Shown here piece by piece: positions 1 to 10,725 of a stretch of DNA of 64,000 nucleotides; positions within the stretch are counted from its first letter, which is position 1, and each line of letters begins with the position of its first letter. The notes under the pieces were generated by a model that saw nothing but the letters and a program-made list of their open reading frames with translations, did no database searches and had not been told where the DNA came from. The position numbers were made by a program, and so were the translations under genes. The stretch is from JAGOMW01 sp964644075 (lineage in GTDB: Bacteria > Patescibacteriota > Gracilibacteria > BD1-5 > UBA2023). The stretch is taken from NCBI GenBank assembly GCA_964644075.1, contig CAZXUQ010000002.1, forward strand, positions 174,992 to 238,991. The letters run 5' to 3'.

Positions 1-732
1 TGATCCGATACGAGGATCGGTTCACAGAGCATGAGTGATCGTTCGTATATCAGCCCCTGCCTTATCAGAAAGACGTGCAACTTCATTCATAAAACTCAAT
101 TTTGTAGCAAGAAAAGCGTTGGCAGCATACTTGATAAGTTCTACTGTCTGCCAATTCCCTTCTATAATCTCAACTCATTCTTTTTTAAAATAGTCGTAAA
201 CTGATCGTACTTTTTGTTTTATTCCTTCAGATTCACCTTCTCTATATCCCAGGATTACGCGAGATGGATGAAAAAAATCATAAATTGCGACCCCTTCGCG
301 TAGGAACTCTGGATTGCTTACGACAGAGTTTTTCTCACCGAGAAATTCGTACACCATAGCGTTGGTTCCCATAGGAACGGTAGATTTTACGATAACAATC
401 TCGTTGCCAGTAAGGATAGATTTGAGTCACTCACACGCAGATCTCAGATATGAGAGATCTGTTTTCCCTTCACTGTCCTGGGGTGTCGGTACACAGAGGA
501 ATATAATATCAGCTCCCGATGCAACATTTTTATCGAGAGTAAATTCGATATTTCCATGCACTTCTTGGAGAAGCTCAGGGAGATCATTTTCATATATGGG
601 AGGAATACCTTGTTTGAGAAGGGCAATTTTTTCCTCGACAACATCGACAGCAGTGACTTGGTAGCCGATTTTCGCCAGCCCAACTGCTTGGATGAGTCCC
701 ACATATCATGTACCGATAACAACAATTTTCAT
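1..732 (-). CDS. ugd: UDP-glucose/nucleotide-sugar 6-dehydrogenase, partial (C-terminus beyond window)
   Basis: NAD-dependent oxidation of a UDP-hexose to the UDP-uronic acid, a cytosolic precursor for surface polysaccharide. The ATG at 732 opens with a Rossmann fold (KIVVIGTGYVGL) in which the second Gly is a TGA codon. Further on are the family motifs FLCVPTPQ (about residue 80) and SNPEFLREG (about residue 135). Only 244 codons lie in the window and the catalytic Cys region is off the edge. It follows the UbiA gene by 96 nt at the end of the polysaccharide operon. The UDP-glucose/GDP-mannose dehydrogenase family is certain; the exact sugar is not. Confidence 0.93.
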
Positions 733-828
733 GAGAAGTATATTGCTCTATTTTGGCTTGAGTAAAAAGAAAATACCAAAAGAGTATATGAAGACTTCTC
801 TCTTTTACAAGCTTTTGAGAAGGAGCAA

Positions 829-1692
829 TTAGGACAAACTCAAAATAGTAAGTATAAATATAACTATCCCCGATGAAAGTATCCAAAAATCTCCGAGAAG
901 AATATCCTCGATACTCCGTGATCGATCATGTTCTCAAAATATCACTGAGAGATACCTTACGACGAGAAATGTAAAAAACGGAACGCTATACACCATAAGA
1001 CTTTCTTTGTGTTCGCTATAAATATAAAATATATAGATTACGATCATGATCGTCGTCATCATCGAGAGTGCGATGATGAGAAAATTTTCACTATACTGTG
1101 AGAGCACTTTTCTCGTCGGAGCTCAGAAAGTCAGTTCCTGGTAACGCTTGGAAAACCCGAACCAAAGTGACACAAAAAAAGTCATCGAGAGAAGCCAGAG
1201 TGATGGCGATAGTCATAGCACCTCACTTCCGATCATGATACGTAGGAGAAAGCCGATCGAGAGGGAAAAAACATCGATAAGAAATTGTTCTTTTAAGATA
1301 AATGAGTAGAGAAGTGTATAGATAAGGTAGACGAAAAAAAGACTCAGCATCCGTTCACCAAAAAATGTGGCGACAAGACTCAATGAGGTAAGCATGAGGA
1401 ACATGCTCCATACTCAGGCTGATCTCTCGCTGATAAGCCCACTCGCGATAGGACGATATCGTTTTTTTGGGTGGAGTACATCTTTTTCTTTATCATGGAG
1501 ATCGTTGATGATATAGGTTGCTCAGGAAAACACGGAAAAAAGAAATGCAATACTCACGACCGAGAGAAAAACACTCTCATCTCCTGAAAGTCACGAAAAA
1601 ATCATCGGAAAAAAGATGAAACTATTTTTTATCCATTGTTTCGGTCTGAGAACTTTTATATAGTTCGAGATGGAATTTAGAAATTTTTTCAT
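829..1692 (-). CDS. UbiA-family polyprenyl-phosphate phosphoribosyltransferase-like membrane protein
   Basis: 287 aa with many hydrophobic helices. The N-terminus carries RPKQWIKN and the prenyl-diphosphate/Mg site NDLHDKEKDVLHPKK followed by RPIASG. The middle segment (LIDVFSLSIGFLLRIMIGS) matches the decaprenyl-phosphate 5-phosphoribosyltransferase branch of UbiA better than the ubiquinone branch. That branch moves phosphoribose from PRPP to a lipid phosphate. Its start overlaps the end of the HAD phosphatase gene by 16 nt, so the two are probably translationally coupled; in mycobacteria the next step is also a dephosphorylation. Lipid acceptor and product are inferred. Confidence 0.85.
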
Positions 1693-2285
1693 ACAAAAAA
1701 GAGGCGAAGAAAAAAGAAAAAGGCAGCAAATAATTTTTTGATTTTTATGAGGAGTATTTGCATTCTGCTCACGTTCTCGACGAGAAGAAAATTCGGATGT
1801 CTCGAGAGAACCTGTTTTTCGAATACATCGGAAATAAGTACATCGTCATGTCTCATAAGTCGTATCTTATCCTCACTCGTAAATCGGAAAAGAGAACATG
1901 ATCAGACGATACCAATCAATTCTATCCCAAAATGCCCAAGAAGATGTGCGAGATAGGGCGAGAGTTCTTCGAGAAAGTGAAAGTTACTGCGCGAGAGGAT
2001 GATGACTTTTTTGAACTGATATCGACGCATAAGCTCTACAAAATGGCGAGAGATCGAAACATAGCGAAAAAGTTTTTGGCGCGCGAATATATCAGCAAAA
2101 AGTTTCGGAAAAAATCGACGCATAATATAAATCCTCGAAAAAAGCATCGCATCATATGGCGTAATCGTATCATCAAGGTCACTAAATACAACATCATGAT
2201 GTGTATGAAAAAGGGAGCGAAGACTCTTGATCTTTTCTTGTTTTGAAGTTTCGTGAGTGATTATGGCATGGATAGCTTCCTGCAT
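1677..2285 (-). CDS. HAD-superfamily hydrolase (putative phosphatase)
   Basis: 202 aa. HAD motif I is FSDLDDTITPYD (about residues 34-45) with the nucleophile and acid/base Asp in DLDDT. Motif II is probably the Ser of VIILSRSN. No transmembrane segment, so cytosolic. It begins 3 nt after the SMR-like gene and overlaps the UbiA gene by 16 nt. The position suggests it dephosphorylates the lipid-phosphoribose-phosphate made by the UbiA protein, by analogy with the mycobacterial decaprenylphosphoryl-ribose route, although mycobacteria use a membrane PAP2 enzyme there. Substrate is inferred only. Confidence 0.8.
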
Positions 2286-2288
2286 AGA

Positions 2289-2636
2289 CTATGATCTCGC
2301 GATAAAAAATATACCCAAAAGGATAAAAAGTGCTCCGATAGCACGACTCGGGGTGATAGCCTCTCCGAGCATATATCCACCGATCATCACCACAATATAT
2401 GAAAGAGAGAGGAGCGGGTAAGCATAGGATACTTCGACTTTCGAAATGACGATAATCCAGAGTATGATCGATACTCCGTAGAGAAAAAATCCTCAGAGAA
2501 ATGACAGATTTGTGAGAAGTGCGAAAAGTTTCTCAGTGAGACTCGTCACGTTTTTTGATCCAGAAAGTCCTGTCTTCCAGAGTATCTGAGCAAGTCCATT
2601 AAGAACAGCTGATGTAATGAGGAGTGCATAGGTCAT
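2289..2636 (-). CDS. Small EamA/SMR-type membrane carrier
   Basis: 115 aa with four hydrophobic helices, matching the size and pattern of SMR/EamA small transporters. Visible signatures are an N-terminal LNGLAQILWK, VEVSYAYPLLSLSYI in helix 3 and ARS at the very end. ArnE/ArnF-like members flip lipid-linked aminoarabinose across the membrane. Lying just before a HAD phosphatase and a lipid phosphoribosyltransferase, it could flip the resulting lipid-linked pentose; that is inference. It starts 1 nt after the methyltransferase ends. Confidence 0.8.
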
Positions 2637-2637
2637 A

Positions 2638-3282
2638 TTATTTTTTTGTCGCGATAAACATATAGTGTGGATATGGAAAGATTGACCATATCTTTTTTTC
2701 CGTTACGAGAAATCCATTTTTCTCGAGTTCGGTTCGGATACGATCACTTCAGAGAAAACAGAGGATCTCGTTACCCATAACATACCGATCGTGAAAGTAG
2801 TTCCAGTAGTATTTGTAGCGTGGCGTGGTATCGATATCTTTCAAAATAATTTTCGAACAGTGGTTTCAGAGAAAACTCAGAAGTTTTACCTGTGTTAGCT
2901 CATCGAGGTGATGGAGTATGTCGACCATTACGGCGGTATCGTAGCCATCGAGATCGTGAAATCCATCACGGATAAGGTCGCGCTCGAGAAAACTGATAGA
3001 GTCTGGGAGTTCTAGAGACACGAGGTCTGTGATACGTGTATTATCAATATCGACTCACTTAATCTTGCCCTTGTGTCCTATATATGAGAGAAAAAGTGTG
3101 ACAAGACCATAACCACATCCGACATCGAGTATAGACTCATTGCTTTTGAGCTCGTTCGCGAGTACACGGAGAAAACCATGCGGCAAGAGGAGGAGTCTCA
3201 CGGACAAGTAAGCCCTGGCAGACAAAGAGTGGTGACGAAATGTAGAGAGGATTTTTCCTATGTAGGTAAGCTTACCGATCAT
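2638..3282 (-). CDS. SAM-dependent class I methyltransferase
   Basis: 214 aa from ATG 3282; a TTG at 3300 would add six residues. Motif I is ILDVGCGYGLVTLFLS, the SAM-binding glycine loop. Next come the acidic end of beta-2 (VDIDN) and a motif II/III region with VDILHHLDE, typical of UbiE/Methyltransf_11 proteins. The start overlaps the end of the upstream membrane glycosyltransferase by 11 nt. In this operon a sugar or lipid-linked acceptor is likely, but nothing in the sequence names the substrate. Confidence 0.87.
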
Positions 3283-4657
3283 GCGTAAGAAGGTGGTCAA
3301 GAGAAATAAACATCATCACGACAAATACTGGGAGAATTTGGATCATGCTCCGGTTTATCCCCGTACCATCGAGGACGTACTGGTAAGTAAATGTCGTCAA
3401 ATAGATGAAGATGATAAAACCAAAGGCGAGAAATCAAGAGAAAATATAAAGCATTTTTGGATCGTGGAAAAGCTGTTTTGTCTTCTTGGTAAATGGAGTA
3501 ATGAAGAGAAGGAGTGCGAGAAAAAAGAAAAAGAGTCCATAGTTCCCCATATGAAACATATGGACGTAGAGAGGTGAAAATATCTCCGTATGAAGTGTGA
3601 GTGCTGTCGAAGTGACACTTGCATCTCCGTTTCCAAACCCGAGTCAAAAAACAAGCTTAAACACAATAAATGGAAGTGATACAAATATCGAAATGAGTGT
3701 AACCTTTGCAAGTGAAAGGAGGTCTTTTTTCGTACGAGAGATAAAAAACATATAACAAAAAAGTCACGCGAGTATACTCACGAGGTAGATAATAAGTCCT
3801 TCACTTTTTGTATAGGTAAGGAGTCCTATCGCGACACCTACTGGAAGGATAGAGAGTTTTTTTTCGAGAAAGAGAAATGCAAACGAGAGTCCCATGAGAA
3901 AGTAGACTGCCTGAAAAATATCAAAATACGGATTGGTTCCATGGATATAGTAAAGCGGCAACGCGAGGAGTGTGTAGCTCGCGAGAAATCCGAGGAACTG
4001 ACTTTTGGTGATGCGAAATACTATAAAAAATATAATCCCCAGAGAAGCGAGAAAAAAGAGAAGTGATGGAAAGTTTATGTAGCTATCATCCCAGTTCGGT
4101 GCAAAGAGTGAAAGGTAAGTCTTAAAAAGTGATGGAGTCAGTGGATATTGTTTGTATCCCGTTCAGAGATACTCAGGATCAGTCGTATCGAGGACAAGGC
4201 TCTGCCGTTCGGCAAAAATCTTTCCTCGCATATTCCAGTTAGCAAAGGTGTCATCCTGGTATGTCGGAGACATGATGATCATAGTCGCTCCGATCACGAG
4301 TTTTGCAAGGATGATACTACCGAGGATGAGAGTAATCAGTCGCTTCTTTCCGACAATATCAGAGACTCCGAGAGAAGTATAGTGTGGTGTGGCTCTGAGG
4401 CGATGGAAAAAATACCCAAGTATCCCGACTGTGACTAAAAGGACAATAAGAGTCTCCATGAGAGCGAGTCTTATACCGAGTAATCCCATGAGAAACATGA
4501 GAAATGGGACAATTACTATACCAAAGAGAAAACTATAAAGCCAAAATTCTCATCGGAAAAATACTCAGTTCGTCCCACGTATAAGCAGAGATAAGGAAAG
4601 ATATCCTATAATGAATACGAAACTATATGCGATAATCTGAGAGAGGAGTGTGAACAT
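3272..4657 (-). CDS. Polytopic membrane glycosyltransferase-like protein (GT-C/GT39 type)
   Basis: 461 aa with roughly ten or more hydrophobic segments. A soluble loop after the first few helices contains NWNMRGKIFAE and DTTDPEYL, and a later segment reads HGTNPYFDIFQAVYF. This resembles PMT/ArnT-like GT-C enzymes that use polyprenyl-phosphate sugar donors on the outer face of the membrane. It sits 5 nt after an exported protein of unknown function and overlaps the methyltransferase. Family assignment rests on topology and context, so it is moderate; an O-antigen ligase-like protein is the main alternative. Confidence 0.65.
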
Positions 4658-4662
4658 AAAAA

Positions 4663-5661
4663 TTATTTTGAAAAGATGAACGCATGTGGAGAAAATGAAT
4701 CGATCATACCACTTCAGAGAGATGCACCACTGAGGACTAATCCGCTTTGAGAAAAATTCATATTACTATATCGGTAGACGATCACAGTATCCTTTGGGGA
4801 TCATTTTACGATATGATATGGGTAAAGAAAGTATCTCGCACTATCTCCAAAAGGCCATGTGTAATCTGTATAAAAAGCAATCTCGTCTCATGGTTTCTTC
4901 TGAGCTTTTTCGAGTGATGTACGAGCATGTTCGATAAATCGATAAAAATCTCCTCGATCACGGAAATCTCACTCAGAGCGAATTAAGGCAATATCTCGAG
5001 TGTAGTTCGAGAGAAACTCACTACTCATACGTATGTCGTAGACGAAAAAGAGAGTCGCTGCGAGAATAATAATATTCATCATCTTTTTTCATCTTTTCAC
5101 AACCACTCCTCCCATGAGAGCCCCTATGGCAAAAATCCAGTAAAACCATCCATTCACTGATTGTCATGAAATCATTGGGCCAGGTAAGAGATTGATCGTA
5201 GCAGGACCAACTGGTCGCATATTCCAAAACTCAGCCCACTTGTATCCGATAGATTCAGAAAATGATAGATTTCTCACAGCAAGCTTCGAGAGTGACCCAG
5301 AAATCTCTCACTGAAATACGAGGATAAGTGGAAGTTTGGAAAGGATATCATACTGTGGATGTGCTCATATGTCACGACCAAATTGATATGAACCACTCAC
5401 ACTGAGCGGGAGTGTCTCGATCGGCTGTATTTTCCCTTCTATAAGGTATCCGTAGGCAAGTATACCCTGTCATGTGATATCTCCAGAAAGTTCGAGAAAC
5501 TTCCCTTTCGATGGATCCATCACGACGAAACAACTTTCCTTACACACAAAATCTGTCTTTCTATCTCATTCGTTCCATGAGACAAAACCTTGTGTTTGGT
5601 AATATGCAAAAAGAGAGAACGGGAGAAAAAAAGCAAAAAATGAAAAAATCAGTCTGTACAT
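4663..5661 (-). CDS. Exported/membrane protein of unknown function
   Basis: 332 aa, not recognised. It opens with a Sec-type signal (YRLIFSFFAFFLPFSLFAY). A first extracytoplasmic part of about 150 residues contains two Cys (FVCKESCF) that could form a disulfide. Two hydrophobic segments follow near the middle (FYWIFAIGALMGGVVV and IIILAATLFFVYDI), then a second soluble part of about 130 residues. The arrangement resembles accessory proteins next to GT-C glycosyltransferases. Its start is 5 nt from the GT2 stop, so it is cotranscribed with it. Confidence 0.7.
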
Positions 5662-5666
5662 AATAT

Positions 5667-6368
5667 TTAGAAAAATTTCTTATAAATCATACGAAACGCT
5701 ATACGCAGAGCTCAACCATAGCGTTGTCATTTTGAGAGTGTATAACTATCGTAGTGGATATTTACTGGAACTTCGTGAATCCGATATCATGCCTTCCCTA
5801 TCTCTTCGATGAGCTCGCTCGCATATTCCATCCCATCCATCGTGATACGGATATCATCGATGACTGATTTTTCGAACATACGGTATCCATTGTGTGCATC
5901 CGTCAGATCGACATGTGATATCATGCGAGTAAAAAGACGGCCTCCGATCAGGATAAGTTTCCGAAAAAATGGAACATTTGATTTGGTTTTCTCGATAAAT
6001 CTCGATCCATAGACGACCCGAACTTTCTCATCGCTTTCAAATTTTTCTATAAATTTTTCCATATCAGTGACATCATGCTGACCATCAGCATCAAATGTCA
6101 CAACATGAGTGAAGTCAGGATAGCTCGCGCGAATCCATGCGAATCCTGTCTCGAGTGCTGCTCAGGCTCCTCGATTGATCGGATGACGGATGAGGATGAT
6201 ACGATCGGCAAATGCACGAGAGAGGAGTTCGCTCGTACCGTCGAGTGATCCATCATCGACGACGAGTATACGCGAGTATCCAGCCGAAAAAATCTTCTCA
6301 ATCACACTAACGATACGAGTTGCTTCATTGTAGGCACGGATGAGGAAGAGGATATTATTTTTTTGCAT
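5667..6368 (-). CDS. GT2 family glycosyltransferase (polyprenyl-phosphate sugar transferase type)
   Basis: 233 aa. GT-A fold with IRAYNEA at the N-terminus, LVVDDGSLDGT (nucleotide binding), NRGAGAALETGF (the second Gly is TGA) and the metal-binding DxD in VTFDADGQHD. A C-terminal YRIHEVPV segment matches dolichol/undecaprenyl-phosphate mannose or glucose synthases, which load sugars on the lipid carrier at the inner face of the membrane. No transmembrane helices. It overlaps the DUF2304 gene by 14 nt; that pairing is common in bacteria and suggests the small membrane protein anchors it. Confidence 0.9.
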
Positions 6369-6693
6369 GTTCAGGATCACGCAGAGAGAGTTCTCGTACA
6401 AGTCGTGTGAGTTCTTCACGTTGGCGCTCGATCTTCTCGAGGAGGAGGAGGACAAAGTAGAATAAAAAGACGATACTGCCATATACGAGTGCATCGGCTC
6501 ATCGAGCAACTCATACAACTCGTGCTATCTTATCGATCATTGCTGGGAAAAATCAGAACAGAAAAAGTCCGATACCCACGAGAAGAAAGACGAGAAAATG
6601 GAGAGCATTGAACCGCTCACGTCTCGCGACATGAAAGGCAATGAGTGAAATAATCACTCAAGAGATGATAAAAAATATTTGCAGGAGAGTCAT
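6355..6693 (-). CDS. DUF2304 small membrane protein
   Basis: 112 aa: an N-terminal helix (LLQIFFIISGVIISLIAF), a basic RRERFN loop, a second helix (FLVFLLVGIGLFLFGFF), then ARGADALVYG, a third helix and a charged tail (EKIERQREELTRLVREL). The order matches DUF2304. First gene of the minus-strand polysaccharide operon; the only room for a promoter is the 45 nt up to recJ plus the overlapping recJ promoter. It overlaps the downstream GT2 start. Confidence 0.82.
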
Positions 6694-6704
6694 AGAGAAT
6701 TTTC

Positions 6705-6731
6705 TTGTCTTTTATCAAAAGGAAGTATAAT
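6705..6731 (+). promoter_or_regulatory. recJ promoter, apparently leaderless
   Basis: A perfect TATAAT lies at 6726-6731, only 7 nt before the recJ ATG at 6739, with a weak -35 (TTGTCT or TTCTTG) near 6702-6710. Transcription would begin at or next to the start codon. Confidence 0.6.
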
Positions 6732-6738
6732 CAGCCCT

Positions 6739-8460
6739 ATGCTAAAGTCAAAGATACAGAAAACCAGAGATGGACAAAGCATTCATATGATGTACGAAAG
6801 GAGTAATGAGAGTATTTTTGAAGTGATGAAAAAAAATCGTCTTGTCGACGATGAATCGAGCTATTTTTCACCCACTCTTTCTGATCTCCATAATCCATTT
6901 CTCCTCCCAGATATCGACCGAGCCGTCGATCGTATACTCAGAGCGAGAGAAAAAAAAGAACGCATCGTCGTCTTCGGAGACTACGATGTCGACGGAGTAT
7001 CATCGACAGCCCTCCTTGTCCGATTTCTCTCTGAGGTCGGATGTGAGGTATCATTTCGTTTGCCTCATCGCATCCACGACGGATATGGGATCAAGGCGTA
7101 TCATTTCGATGAACTCGCGACCAAGGAAGTAAAACTTGTCATCACCGTGGACTGTGGGACTCGCGATGTCGAGCCAATCGCCCACGCCAGAACACTCGGT
7201 ATCGATGTGATCGTTACTGATCACCATGCCGTGCCTGAGATCATCCCTGAAGGCATCACAGCACTCATCAATCCAAAGAGAAAAGATTCAAAGTATCCAT
7301 TCCCTCATCTTGCCGGGGCTGGTGTCGCATTTAAACTCGTACATGCTATCGCTCTCACTCTCGATAGACATACTGTAGATACAGTACTCTCTCGATATAT
7401 CGACTTCGCTTCTCTCGGTACCGTCGCAGACTGCATGTCTCTCATCGGAGAAAATAGAACTATCACGACACTTGGACTGAGGCAAATCAAAAAATCAGAG
7501 TCTGCGTGACTCAGACGATTCGTCGAAGGCCGTGATGATATCGAAGGAAATAGTGATCTCATAGGATTTGAGATTGGACCACGGATCAATGCCTCTGGTC
7601 GTATCGAGACTCCACTCACTGCACTGCGCTGGCTCCTCGCCTCCGAGGAAAAATGTGATGAGTTTCTCTCTGAGATCGAAGACCTCAACACAAAAAGAAA
7701 AGAAGTCGTAAAACTCTACACCGAGAAAGCACTCTCATCGATCGACACGAGTCTCCCAATACTTTTTTTTACCGATACTGGACTCGAGCATGGCATCATC
7801 GGACTCATCGCTGGGAAACTCACTGAGACCTATGGGAAGCCGTCTATCGTTCTCTGTGAGTGACATGACGAAAAACGAGGAGAACTCGTCGCCTCATGCA
7901 GGTCGCCTGAGTGGTGTAACTTGATCGAGATCCTCGATAGCTCGAGAGAGTATTTTATACGATACGGATGACACAGACAGGCAGCAGGATTTTCGATCGA
8001 GAGTGATCGGTACAGAGATTTCCAAGAAACAATCTGTCAAAAAATGACAGAAATCTATGGGAGCACTGAGTACTTCCCGAAGAAAAAACTCTCTCTCGAG
8101 TCCACGATACTCCCGGGCGATATCACAGTCGAGACGGTAGGAACGATCGAGCGATTTCGACCTTTTGGCATCGGCAACCCTCGTCCTCTCTGGCTCCTCG
8201 AGTGAGTGACTGTGAGTGTATCAAGCATCATCGGCAAGGATCACAACCATATGAAGTTCTCTCTCATGGAACTCCCATGAGTATCTTGCCTTCTCTGGAA
8301 TTTCGAAAAACATGACATGACCTCTCTAGAACCTGGAGATATCGTTTCCCTTGTCGTAAGTCTCGAGAAAAATGAATGGAATGGGAAAACGCGAGTACAA
8401 CTCATTATACGAAATATCGTAGCAGACAGTGAAGAGAGCGAAAAACAAGAGTGAAGATAG
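6739..8460 (+). CDS. recJ: Single-stranded-DNA exonuclease RecJ
   Basis: 573 aa, a usual RecJ length. It degrades ssDNA 5'-3' in mismatch, base-excision and recombination repair. DHH domain: FGDYDVDGVSSTALL (metal ligands), VDCGT, then VTDHHAVPE, PHLAGAGVAFKL, and GPRINASGR after the first TGA. DHHA1 domain: DTGLEHGIIGLIAGKL and YGGHRQAAGF, in which one of the two invariant Gly is TGA (7969). An OB-like segment follows. I chose ATG 6739 because of the TATAAT just upstream; an in-frame ATG at 6679 lies upstream of that promoter. Read with TGA as stop the gene would break into pieces, so it is a strong test of the code. Confidence 0.96.
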
Positions 8461-8543
8461 AGTGAAACTATTGCGGATAAGAGGGCAAAAAATATACTAG
8501 ACCTATCTTCGTATGAAGAAATTTATATTTTTACTGTTTTCTT

Positions 8544-9212
8544 ATGAAAAAGTCTCTTTTTCTCGGAACGCTTCTCCTCATGAGTCTGCCTCTACTTTCT
8601 CATGCCGATGAGTGACGTGGTCAGAGTACCATGAGTCAGGCTCAGATGGAGTACATCATGAAAGTGAACTGTGATGACTTCACTGGTGATGCGAAAAACT
8701 ACTGTCTCGAAAAAAAGCGCCAAGCAACACTCATGCAGAGTATGCTCGCTGGAACGAGTAATGGAACTGGGGTCGCTCTCCCTCCACCTCCTCGTGAGGA
8801 CCGTGAGTGACGAGATATGCCTCGCCCTCCTCGTGACGGTTCTGGTACTATGATGCCAAAACCTCCGAAAGATGGATCAGGCATGATGATGCCTCGTCCT
8901 CCTCGTGATGGTTCTGGAACAAATCTCGAAAAAGATACCAAGGGACTCATGCTCGCTATCGGAGCTCTCTCTCCTGCTGATCGTGAAACACTCGTCAAAA
9001 TGATCAAGGACTATCTCGTATCGAAAGGCATCGATCCAGCAAAGTATGCTGAGAAGCGCGATGAGATCAAGGAAGTAAGAAAGGATACTCGAGAAGCAGT
9101 AAAAGAAATGCGCGATGCTAATCGCGATGAGATCAAGCAGAAACGCGATGAGATGAAAGCAAAGATTCGTGACCTCAGATCAAATGGTTCTGGATCATGA
9201 AGTACTCGCTAA
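8544..9212 (+). CDS. Exported Pro/Gly-rich repeat protein with charged helical C-terminus
   Basis: 222 aa, unrecognised. Signal peptide (MKKSLFLGTLLLMSLPLLSHA), two Cys in a short helical part (VNCDDFTGDAKNYC), then three copies of an approximately 13-residue unit of the type RPPRDGSGTMMP at about residues 90-130. The last 80 residues are strongly charged and probably a long helix (RDEIKEVRKDTREAVKE and similar). Follows recJ by 83 nt and is closed by a terminator. Likely periplasmic or surface structural; no enzyme motif seen. Confidence 0.75.
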
Positions 9213-9249
9213 ACGAAAGTTCCAATAATGGTCTAAAAATAGCTTTAAT

Positions 9250-9284
9250 AAAAAAATCCACTCGGTCAGGGGTGGATTTTTTAT
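9250..9284. terminator. Bidirectional intrinsic terminator
   Basis: Stem of AAAATCCAC against GTGGATTTT around a loop of about 10 nt, with A and T runs on either side. It serves the plus-strand exported-protein gene and the convergent metK. Confidence 0.85.
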
Positions 9285-9301
9285 TGTGATAATCGAAGAA
9301 A

Positions 9302-10462
9302 CTATGCGAGGTATGTTTTGAGTTTTTCTGCCTTGTCAGTTTTCTCCCAAGTGAAGAGTTCCTCTTCTCGACCAAAGTGTCCATAGGAAGCAGACTGACG
9401 GTATCGAGGACTGAGGAGATCAAGCATTGCTACTATTCCTTTTGGCCTGAGATCGAACTCCGCCTGTATGATTTCTGCGATTTTCTCATCGGGGAGTTTC
9501 CCTGTGCCAAATGTATCTACCATCAGAGAAACTGGTTTTGCCACTCCGATAGCGTAAGCAACTTGCACAAGACACTCATCAGCGAGTCAGGCTGCGACGA
9601 TATTTTTGGCAACATAACGACCAGCATAGGCAGCACTACGATCGACTTTCGATGGATCTTTTCCAGAAAATGCACCACCTCCATGCGGTGCTGCTCCACC
9701 ATATGTATCGACGATGATCTTGCGCCCGGTGAGACCACAGTCACCCATAGGACCACCGATGACGAATCGTCCTGTCGGATTTACGAGGTATTTTGTCGTT
9801 GGTGTGAGATACTCTGCTGGGAGAACCGGCTTGATAATATTTTCTATCACAGCACTCGAGAGCTCTGCATGAGAAATATCTGGATGGTGCTGTGTGGAAA
9901 CGACGACAGTATCGATATCGACAGGCTTCCCATCGACATATCGGAATGTCACTTGAGACTTCGCATCTGGACGAAGCCAAGGAAGTGTACCATTTTTTCG
10001 TACGAGTGACTGTCGCTCCATGATACGATGAGCATAGTAGATCGGTGCTGGCATGAGAGTATCTGTCTCTCGACAAGCATATCCGAACATGAGCCCCTGA
10101 TCTCATGCACCCTGGTCGAGATCGAGTCACTTTCCCTCGTCGACTCACTGAGCAATATCAGGAGACTGCTTATCATAGCAGACCATGACCGCGAGAGTGT
10201 GTCCATCGTAGCAGAGATCTGATGAGTTGTACCCGATATCTGTGATCGTCTTACGAGCGATACTGATATAGTCGATGTTTGCTGTCGTTGTGATTTCTCC
10301 TGCGAGGACACAGAGTCCAGTATTGACGAGAGTCTCAGCAGCCACTCGCGCTCTCGGATCTTGTTCGAGGATAGCGTCGAGGATAGCATCTGAGATCTGG
10401 TCTGCGACTTTATCTGGATGACCTTCCGAGACTGACTCCGAGGTAAAAAGGTATTCTGACAT
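9302..10462 (-). CDS. metK: S-adenosylmethionine synthetase
   Basis: 386 aa, near the 384 of E. coli MetK. Makes SAM from ATP and methionine in the cytosol. Visible: SESVSEGHPDKVADQISDA (catalytic His/Asp near the N-terminus), GAGDQGLMFGYA (the GAGDQG ATP signature; TGA supplies Gly just upstream), FVIGGPMGDCGLTGRKI, and the P-loop-like GGGAFSGKDPSKVDRS. Ends in TAG at 9302. The leader carries a SAM-I riboswitch and terminator, so synthesis is shut down when SAM is plentiful. No Shine-Dalgarno; the U tract of the terminator runs to the ATG. Confidence 0.97.
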
Positions 10463-10504
10463 AAAAAAAATATAAAAAAATAAACCCTCCACGAAAGAAG
10501 AGGG
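10463..10504 (-). terminator. Riboswitch-controlled intrinsic terminator before metK
   Basis: On the minus strand CCCTC pairs with GAGGG across a loop with TTCTTTCGTG, followed directly by a long U-rich tract to the metK ATG. It lies just 3' of the SAM aptamer, so it is the expected expression platform. Confidence 0.82.
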
Positions 10505-10524
10505 AATAATATCATCAAAAGCTA

Positions 10525-10654
10525 TTACATCTCTCCCCCTATCGGGGTAGGAAGTGGCACCGATTTTCCAATGAAAGAAAAACTCTTTCACTTATAGTTG
10601 GCTGCCGGAGTACTCATAGCGGGCCTAATCCCTCGTACTCACTCTGAATGTGGA
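10525..10654 (-). promoter_or_regulatory. SAM-I (S-box) riboswitch aptamer
   Basis: Read on the minus strand, the leader contains the S-box core in order: GAGGGATTAGGCCCG, TATGA, CTCCGGCAGCC, a variable hairpin (GTGAAAGAG against CTTTCAT-type stem), GGTGCCACTTCCTACC and a closing GAGATGT that pairs with ACATTC for P1. Consensus S-box elements are AGGGA, GGCCC, ATGA, CCCGGCAACC and GGTGCTAATTCC. Small departures (GCAGCC for GCAACC, GTGCCACTTCC for GTGCTAATTCC) are within known variation. Gene context (metK) agrees. Confidence 0.85.
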
Positions 10655-10713
10655 AGGCAGTATAGAGAGAAAGTATTTTTCTGCAAATTTCTTTTTTTCA
10701 GAGAAAAAATAGA

Positions 10714-10719
10714 TACAAT
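10714..10719 (+). promoter_or_regulatory. -10 box of rdgB-like gene, leaderless
   Basis: TACAAT ends 6 nt before the ATG at 10726, again placing the probable transcription start at the initiation codon. No convincing -35; a T-rich stretch lies at 10691-10700. Confidence 0.45.
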
Positions 10720-10725
10720 CCAGCT

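Noticed and set aside
6679..8460. recJ and most other genes as pseudogenes with premature stops
   Set aside because: Every interruption is TGA, falls at conserved glycines, and the frame continues with family motifs to TAA/TAG. Reassigned code explains it; only the rdgB-like frameshift and the Nudix TAG remain as true lesions.
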